DNA from: Planococcus sp. ISL-110
GTDB taxonomy: Bacteria; Bacillota; Bacilli; Bacillales_A; Planococcaceae
Direction: 5' to 3'
DNA length: 64,000 nt
NCBI RefSeq assembly: GCF_018613575.1
Contig: NZ_JAGGPX010000012.1
Location: 87,224-151,223 of the forward strand
This document shows, piece after piece, positions 59,213 to 64,000 of this stretch. Numbering within the stretch: the stretch's first letter is position 1; each line of letters opens with the position of its first letter. The notes under the pieces are model-generated. The model did no database searches. It was not told the origin of the DNA and worked only from the letters and a program-made list of their open reading frames with translations. The translations under genes were made by a program, and so were the position numbers.

Positions 59213-62200
59213 CTATTTGATGAGAAACTTCGTGCGGCTGTAGCCCTCTTTTGATTTTTCGACTTCTAGTATGGCGGGTATTGCTGCTTTCAGTTCCTGA
59301 ACATGCGAGATGACTCCAATCATCCGTCCTGATTTTTGCAGATCAATTAAGGTTTCAATCGATTTATTAAGTGATTCCTCATCCAGTGAACCAAATCCTT
59401 CATCGATGAACATCGTATCAATCGAGACATTGCCCTGGAAGCTTTGAATGACGTCCGCCATCCCAAGCGCCAGACACAGTGACGCGTTGAATTTTTCCCC
59501 ACCTGACATTGTCTTCACATCACGCGTCTGCCCCGTATAAGCATCATAGACATCCAAGCCTAGCCCACTTTGTTTGCCACGCGCTTCCTGCCGGTCGCTG
59601 CGGATCAAGTGAAATTGGCCATTGGATAAATTCTTCAGCCGTTCATTGGCCGATAGGATGATTTGCTCCAAGTATTCGATTTGCAGGTAGCGCTCAAACG
59701 AAATCTTCAAGCCGTTCTGCCCACGGATCATGTCATGGAGGTCCGCAACCCGATTTAAGGTCTTTTCGGCTACCAGCGCTTTTTCGATCACTCCATGAAT
59801 GCTGTCGATCAAACCCCGTCCGGCTCTTTCAAAATCCCGTGAACGGTTTCGTTCCGCAAGCGCCTGCTCGTAAGCGCCCTTCAGTTCCGCCAGCGCCGTT
59901 TCCGCCTGGCTCAAATCTTTTCGGCTTTGTGCTGCCAGCAATTCTTCCAGCTCGCTGACCTGCTGCAGTAAAGTATGGCGGGTTTGGTTGTACTCCAGAA
60001 TCTCTTTTTTCAAGGCTGTGAACGCGGCGTCCGCCATTTTAGCCTGCTGATAAGCTTCTTCTGAATCAAATGACGATTTTGCCAGGGCTTCCGCAAATTG
60101 TTGCTGAGCTCTTTGTCTTTTTTCTGCTATTTCTTCTGCCGTGTCTTTTGCATGCTGGACGGAAACCAAAGCACTTGCCAGCTGTTCTTTCGATTTTTGG
60201 AACTGCTCCTGAGCGCTGGTCCAGCTTTGCTCCAACTTTTGCTTACGCGAAGCGGCTTGCTGCTGCTGCTGTTTCAGAACAGGGAGCTCCCGCAGGTTTT
60301 CCGGAACTGCAGCCAGTTCGTTTTCAAAAATGGCTGTAGCCGTTTGGTAGGAAGATTGCTGTTGCTGCACTTCTTCCGCCAGTCCACGCTTGCTTTGCTC
60401 CAATTGCTCAATCCTGCGGGAACAAACAGCCAATTGCTCTTTCCATTTCCGCAATTCCAGTTTGGCAGCCTGCTGTTCTTTTATTTGCTCTGTTAACCGG
60501 AGTTTAGTTTGTTCCAGTCCATGTGACTGCTCTTCTGTCTGCGTCGCATCCAGATCCAGGTTTGCCAGTTCTTTCTCTTTGTTTTCCAGTTGTTCTTGCA
60601 AAGCGAATAATTTGGCTGACGCGTTGCGGTATTCTTCGTCCACTCTATCAAAATCGGATTTTGCGGCTTCTACCTGTTCTTTTGAAACCGCCTGTTCTTC
60701 GGTTTCCAGCCCGGTTCCCGGATGGTCCAGACTGCCACAGACTGGACAGGCTTCTCCGTCATGCAAATGAGCGGCTAAAATTTGCGCCTGATTGGCAAAC
60801 CACTGAGTTTCCAGTTGGCGATAAGATAAATCACTTTGTTCAAAGGCCTTCTTTTTCGCTTCTTGGATGGCCTGTTGCTGCTGTCTTTGCTGTTTCAACG
60901 AAATGTATTCGCCCACGATCCGGCTTTTTTCAGTAACAGCCGATAGCTTCTGCTGCGTTTCATCAGATGATTCCAGAACAACTTCCAATTCAGCAATTCT
61001 TTCATCCAATTGCTGTTTCTCACCTTTTTGGATAATCCATTCTTCTTCACCCTGCTTTAGGCGGTTTTCCGATAGCTGCGCCGCTTTCCCAAGAAGTTCC
61101 AGATCTCCTTTTTTACGGTCCAGCTCCTGGATGGCAGGCAGCAGCTTTTCAAGATAGATGACCTGCTCGCGGAGATTGTCCCGTTCGCCTTGAAGTTTCT
61201 GTTGTTCAATAAATGCCTGCTCAGCAGAAACTTTTGCTTGTTCAGACTGCTCTTGCTGACGGATTGCAGCTTTCAGCAGCTCGCTTTTCTCATGATCATT
61301 GGTGCGCAAATCATGGAACAAGTTCTCAATACCGGCGATATAGCTGGCGCGTTCTGCTAACTGCAAGGCTGTTTCCTTTTCTTTATAGTGCTGTTGCTGC
61401 TGTTCAAGACGCTCAAGCTGCTGCTTCTTTGCATCCAGTTCACCAAAGCGGTCATTCCATTTTTTCGCTTCATGATAAGCGGTCATTTTATCGGCATGCA
61501 GCTGATAGGCTGTCTGGTATTGCTGTTCATCCAGACTGATCTTTTCCTTGTAATAGTCGGTCTCTTTTTCCAGTCCGGCAAGCACCTGATTGATGTTGAC
61601 ATGTTCCCGTCCCAATACGTCAAAAAGCTCCGAATCACGCTCCGGCAACCAAGAAGTGATGCGATGGATATGGCTGTTCAGTTCATGCTGCTCGCCCTCG
61701 AAGATTTTGGCTGCCGCATCTTTTTTTTGTTTGAGGCGCTCGCTGATCAGTTTATATGGTTCTGTCTTGAAGATTTTACGGAGAATCTCTTCTTTATTAT
61801 CTGTTTCAGACGTCAGCAGCTTACGGAATTCACCTTGCGGAAGCATGACGATCTGGCTGAACTGATTTTGTGTCAGACCAAGAATCTCTTCGATGCGCCG
61901 ATTGATCTCTGAAACAATCTGTCGTTCAACACATGGCTTTTCCCCATCCCCGATGCGTTCAAAAAACTCATAACGCTCGCCGGTTGCGCTTTTATTGCCT
62001 TTTTTCACATGGCCCATTTGGCGCAAAATCCGGTAGGTCGTGCCATGGATTTCAAACTCCATTTCAACACAGGTATGGGTTGCATCATCTGCAAAATCAC
62101 TTCTTAAATTGCGTGATTCACTGCGGTCGGACCCACTCGCTGAACCGTATAGGGCAAAACAGATGCCATCAAAAATGGTGGTCTTTCCAGAACCGGTGCT

Positions 62201-62305
62201 GCCCGAAATGACGAACAGCTGGTTTCCCTGCAGATCGGCAAAATCAATTTCTTCGGTGTTTTTATAAGGACCGAATGCGGTCATTTTCAGCTTTAACGGT
62301 CTCAT
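59213..62305 (-). CDS. sbcC: Exonuclease subunit SbcC
   Basis: A 1030-residue SMC-like ATPase: Walker A GSTGSGKTT (35-43), two long coiled coils, the zinc hook CPVC near residue 520, the ABC signature TMSGGEKF near 931 and Walker B FIDEGFGSLD near 967. With SbcD it forms the nuclease that opens hairpins and processes double-strand breaks. Its ATG overlaps the sbcD stop by four bases. Confidence 0.95.
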   Translation of the reverse strand: MRPLKLKMTAFGPYKNTEEIDFADLQGNQLFVISGSTGSGKTTIFDGICFALYGSASGSDRSESRNLRSDFADDATHTCVEMEFEIHGTTYRILRQMGHVKKGNKSATGERYEFFERIGDGEKPCVERQIVSEINRRIEEILGLTQNQFSQIVMLPQGEFRKLLTSETDNKEEILRKIFKTEPYKLISERLKQKKDAAAKIFEGEQHELNSHIHRITSWLPERDSELFDVLGREHVNINQVLAGLEKETDYYKEKISLDEQQYQTAYQLHADKMTAYHEAKKWNDRFGELDAKKQQLERLEQQQQHYKEKETALQLAERASYIAGIENLFHDLRTNDHEKSELLKAAIRQQEQSEQAKVSAEQAFIEQQKLQGERDNLREQVIYLEKLLPAIQELDRKKGDLELLGKAAQLSENRLKQGEEEWIIQKGEKQQLDERIAELEVVLESSDETQQKLSAVTEKSRIVGEYISLKQQRQQQQAIQEAKKKAFEQSDLSYRQLETQWFANQAQILAAHLHDGEACPVCGSLDHPGTGLETEEQAVSKEQVEAAKSDFDRVDEEYRNASAKLFALQEQLENKEKELANLDLDATQTEEQSHGLEQTKLRLTEQIKEQQAAKLELRKWKEQLAVCSRRIEQLEQSKRGLAEEVQQQQSSYQTATAIFENELAAVPENLRELPVLKQQQQQAASRKQKLEQSWTSAQEQFQKSKEQLASALVSVQHAKDTAEEIAEKRQRAQQQFAEALAKSSFDSEEAYQQAKMADAAFTALKKEILEYNQTRHTLLQQVSELEELLAAQSRKDLSQAETALAELKGAYEQALAERNRSRDFERAGRGLIDSIHGVIEKALVAEKTLNRVADLHDMIRGQNGLKISFERYLQIEYLEQIILSANERLKNLSNGQFHLIRSDRQEARGKQSGLGLDVYDAYTGQTRDVKTMSGGEKFNASLCLALGMADVIQSFQGNVSIDTMFIDEGFGSLDEESLNKSIETLIDLQKSGRMIGVISHVQELKAAIPAILEVEKSKEGYSRTKFLIK

Positions 62306-63468
62306 GGTTTCACCTCTTCTTTTCCAATCGGTTCCTCATGAAGAAACTCCTGAAGTACATCCTTGAATATTTGGGCTGTTTGGGCTGTCGCTTTTTCGCC
62401 TTTCACTTCTTCGTAAAAGGCATGAAACAAGGACAGTGAATCCATTTTCCGGCGTGAACCAGCTGCACTTTGCACCATAGTTCCTGAAAAGTTTTTCCGT
62501 TCCACGTGCATGGCATTCGGATAAACAGAACGGACTTTTTCCATCGGGAATAATACAGGTGCGTCATCCAATAAAGTCACGAAGACAAAATCATTACTGA
62601 TTTCATGGCGCATAATCTCATCAATCGTGCCTTCGACGGTACGCATATTGCGTCTCGGTGAAAACAGCTGCTTCGTTACTGAAACTTCGCCTGCAGCATC
62701 CATTTCAACAATATGGAAGCCTTTTTGGTGATGCTCTTCTGAAATCGAATATTTCAAAGGGGATCCCGAGTAACGGATGGTTTCATTCAATACATAATGG
62801 GCTTTATGCAAATGGCCGAGCGCTGTGTAATGGAAGCCTTCGAAATGGTGGGCATCCACATGCTCTGCCCCGCCAATCGACAGCGGCCGTTCAGAGTCAC
62901 TCGTATTTTCTTCCTGTTCACCGTGAGGCGTCACAAAGGCATGTCCTACAAAAACATGGCGGGCTTGTGGGTCATAAGTAGACTTGATATTTTCTGTGAT
63001 GGCTTTCATGGCGTCGTTATGGGTGCGGATGGCGTCATCTTCAAACTCATAGCGGACCATCGACGGATCTGTATAAGGAACCAGGTGAAAATGAACTTCC
63101 CCAAAGGGATCGTCCAGGACAACCGCTTGATGAGCTTTATGGACATGCCCGGCAATATGGAGTTTATTCATCTTCATCAGCCGGCTGCCAAAATTCAATC
63201 TCCCGGGGCTGTCATGGTTTCCTGCCACCGCCAAAACTGGCGTCTTCGATTCCAGCGCGATTTTCGCCAGCACCTCATCCAGCAGATTGACAGCGTCGGT
63301 TGGCGGTACTGCCCGATCGTAAAGATCTCCCGCTATGATGACCGCGTCGGGCTGTTCTTCTTTTATGGCATCTATGAATTGCTCCAGCACAAATTGCTGG
63401 TCCTCTGTCATGTATATCCCCTGCACCAGCTTGCCTAAATGCCAGTCGGCGGTATGAAAAAACTTCAT
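62302..63468 (-). CDS. sbcD: Exonuclease subunit SbcD
   Basis: A 388-residue calcineurin-type metallophosphoesterase: Asp8/His10 (HTADWHLGK), AGDLYDRAVPP, VAGNHDSPGRL and GHLHKAH bind two Mn2+ ions. It is the nuclease subunit of SbcCD. AAAGGAG precedes the ATG of MKFFHTADW; the frame runs 18 codons further upstream through the promoter. A LexA-like box lies just after its -10. Confidence 0.95.
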   Translation of the reverse strand: MKFFHTADWHLGKLVQGIYMTEDQQFVLEQFIDAIKEEQPDAVIIAGDLYDRAVPPTDAVNLLDEVLAKIALESKTPVLAVAGNHDSPGRLNFGSRLMKMNKLHIAGHVHKAHQAVVLDDPFGEVHFHLVPYTDPSMVRYEFEDDAIRTHNDAMKAITENIKSTYDPQARHVFVGHAFVTPHGEQEENTSDSERPLSIGGAEHVDAHHFEGFHYTALGHLHKAHYVLNETIRYSGSPLKYSISEEHHQKGFHIVEMDAAGEVSVTKQLFSPRRNMRTVEGTIDEIMRHEISNDFVFVTLLDDAPVLFPMEKVRSVYPNAMHVERKNFSGTMVQSAAGSRRKMDSLSLFHAFYEEVKGEKATAQTAQIFKDVLQEFLHEEPIGKEEVKP

Positions 63469-63496
63469 CGTATTGCTCCTTTCTCGACTTACAAAA

Positions 63497-63519
63497 GAAT
63501 ATATGTTCGTTCCATTATA
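63497..63519 (-). promoter_or_regulatory. sbcD promoter -10 and LexA-like box
   Basis: On the minus strand TATAAT (63514-63519) is followed by CGAAC-ATAT-ATTC (63497-63509), one base away from the Bacillus SOS box CGAAC-N4-GTTCG core. Confidence 0.6.
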
Positions 63520-63534
63520 CACGATACTGACCGC

Positions 63535-63577
63535 TTGTTTTAATCTTGACTATGTCTTATAATAAGAACAAACGTTC
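63535..63577 (+). promoter_or_regulatory. Promoter and LexA-type SOS box of the small WYL-like gene
   Basis: TTGTTT (63535-63540), 17 bases, TATAAT (63558-63563), then GAACAAACGTTC (63566-63577), a perfect GAAC-N4-GTTC Bacillus SOS box over the start point. Confidence 0.75.
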
Positions 63578-63599
63578 TCATTATGAAGGAGGGTTACTC

Positions 63600-63821
63600 A
63601 TGAAAGCACAAATTCTAAAGGCTTTTAAATACCAGCAGCTTGTCGACATGATGTACATCGCCAATGACGGAAGCATCAGCAAACGCCGCATCAAAATTCT
63701 GAAGGTCAGTGGAGACTCGTTTCAGGCTTATTGCTTTCTTCGCCATAAAAAACGCACCTTTAAAATAGATAATGTGCTTTCACTGATGCCCGTTATCCAC
63801 AAAGAGAGCCAGATCATATAA
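63600..63821 (+). CDS. Small WYL-like domain protein, 73 aa
   Basis: The product (LVDMMYIANDGSISKRRIKILKV, then FQAYCFLRHKKRTFKIDNVLSLMPV) fits the core of a WYL domain without a DNA-binding domain. WYL domains bind ligands or nucleic acids in DNA-damage and defence regulators. AAGGAGGG lies before the ATG; the frame extends 18 codons upstream across the SOS box. It is divergent from sbcDC with its own SOS box. Confidence 0.75.
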   Translation: MKAQILKAFKYQQLVDMMYIANDGSISKRRIKILKVSGDSFQAYCFLRHKKRTFKIDNVLSLMPVIHKESQII

Positions 63822-63871
63822 GGCCTCTCTCCATTATGATACACTGGAAGAAATATATTTTGGAGGGTGAA

Positions 63872-64000
63872 ATGATGAGATTAACTGTTTATCTTGCTGG
63901 AGAAATCCACAGCGCCTGGCGCGAAGAAATCAAGAAAAAATCAGCAGCTTTGGATTTGCCGATTGTTTTTGTCGGTCCGATGGAAATTCACGAACGCTCG
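63872..64000 (+). CDS. ytoQ: YtoQ family protein, 5' part
   Basis: The first 43 codons match the start of the conserved YtoQ family (LTVYLAGEIHSAWREEIKKK, then VFVGPMEIHERS). The function is unknown; the fold is probably nucleoside 2-deoxyribosyltransferase-like. GGAGGGTGA precedes two consecutive ATG codons. The gene runs off the right end of the window. Confidence 0.87.
   Translation, partial: MMRLTVYLAGEIHSAWREEIKKKSAALDLPIVFVGPMEIHERS

Noticed and set aside
1-64000. Prophage, integrated plasmid or genomic island
   Set aside because: No integrase, attachment-site repeat, tRNA, phage structural gene or transposase was seen. Gene style is even across the window apart from the repeats.

Overview
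The window looks like chromosome from a low-to-mid GC Gram-positive of the order Bacillales. Planococcus or a close Planococcaceae relative is the best guess. Reasons: strong AAGGAGG-type ribosome binding sites almost everywhere, sigma-A promoters, intrinsic terminators after most genes, Bacillus-type LexA and WalR boxes, and closest remembered relatives in Bacillus subtilis for most genes (cspC, catE, yocH, bpsA/bpsB, sbcDC, ytoQ). The genus call rests on memory and was not checked by search. I see no rRNA, tRNA, CRISPR array, prophage or intact insertion sequence.

Layout. 1-9,250: a structured repeat, three redox/hydrolase genes, a cell-wall M15 peptidase, lipoproteins, a VC2705-type sodium:solute symporter with its DUF4212 partner, a double GNAT protein and a PP-loop ATPase. 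9,250-18,100: fumC, an unusual MurE-like Mur ligase, acetyltransferases, cspC, and a VOC/beta-lactamase fusion followed by a translationally coupled 32-residue membrane protein. 18,300-27,800: MarR-MMPL efflux operon, AI-2E-type permease, uppP, a CAP-domain protein, a three-unit repeat array, and a DUF368/PopT family undecaprenyl-phosphate translocase. 27,800-34,750: divergent catE and CatR-like repressor, PAS-STAS protein, a broken ABC-F gene behind an intact leader-peptide attenuator, CorA, Nudix and GNAT genes. 34,900-38,500: a four-gene operon that carries a Tat translocase (tatA, tatC) with its probable cargo, a GMC oxidoreductase and a Tat-signal small subunit. 38,700-47,700: yocH-like cell-wall enzyme, ferredoxin-NADP reductase, ppiB, a polar amino-acid ABC transporter operon facing a paralogous orphan binding protein, and a second AI-2E permease. 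47,700-64,000: bpsA/bpsB alkylpyrone genes, GDPD, DJ-1-like and SLH proteins, trhA, a five-unit repeat array, MarR-MFS operon, a CoA-transferase, sbcDC, a small WYL-like protein and the start of ytoQ.

The most distinctive element is a family of about 120-bp imperfect palindromes (ten complete units at four loci plus remnants). All units lie in the same orientation. Between copies the stem sequences change on both sides so that base pairing is kept, which is covariation expected of a selected RNA or DNA structure. Three loci begin exactly at, or inside, the stop codon of a plus-strand gene. I do not know a published name for it.

Other regulatory finds: an attenuator in front of the ABC-F pseudogene with alternative pairings; divergent sbcD and WYL-gene promoters that each carry a LexA-type box just after the -10; a consensus catE promoter flanked by GTTAC/GTAAC repeats; a 12-bp-arm inverted repeat at the trhA start region; and palindromic operators upstream of both marR-type genes. 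All functional assignments come from reading motifs and remembered family features. No database search was possible.
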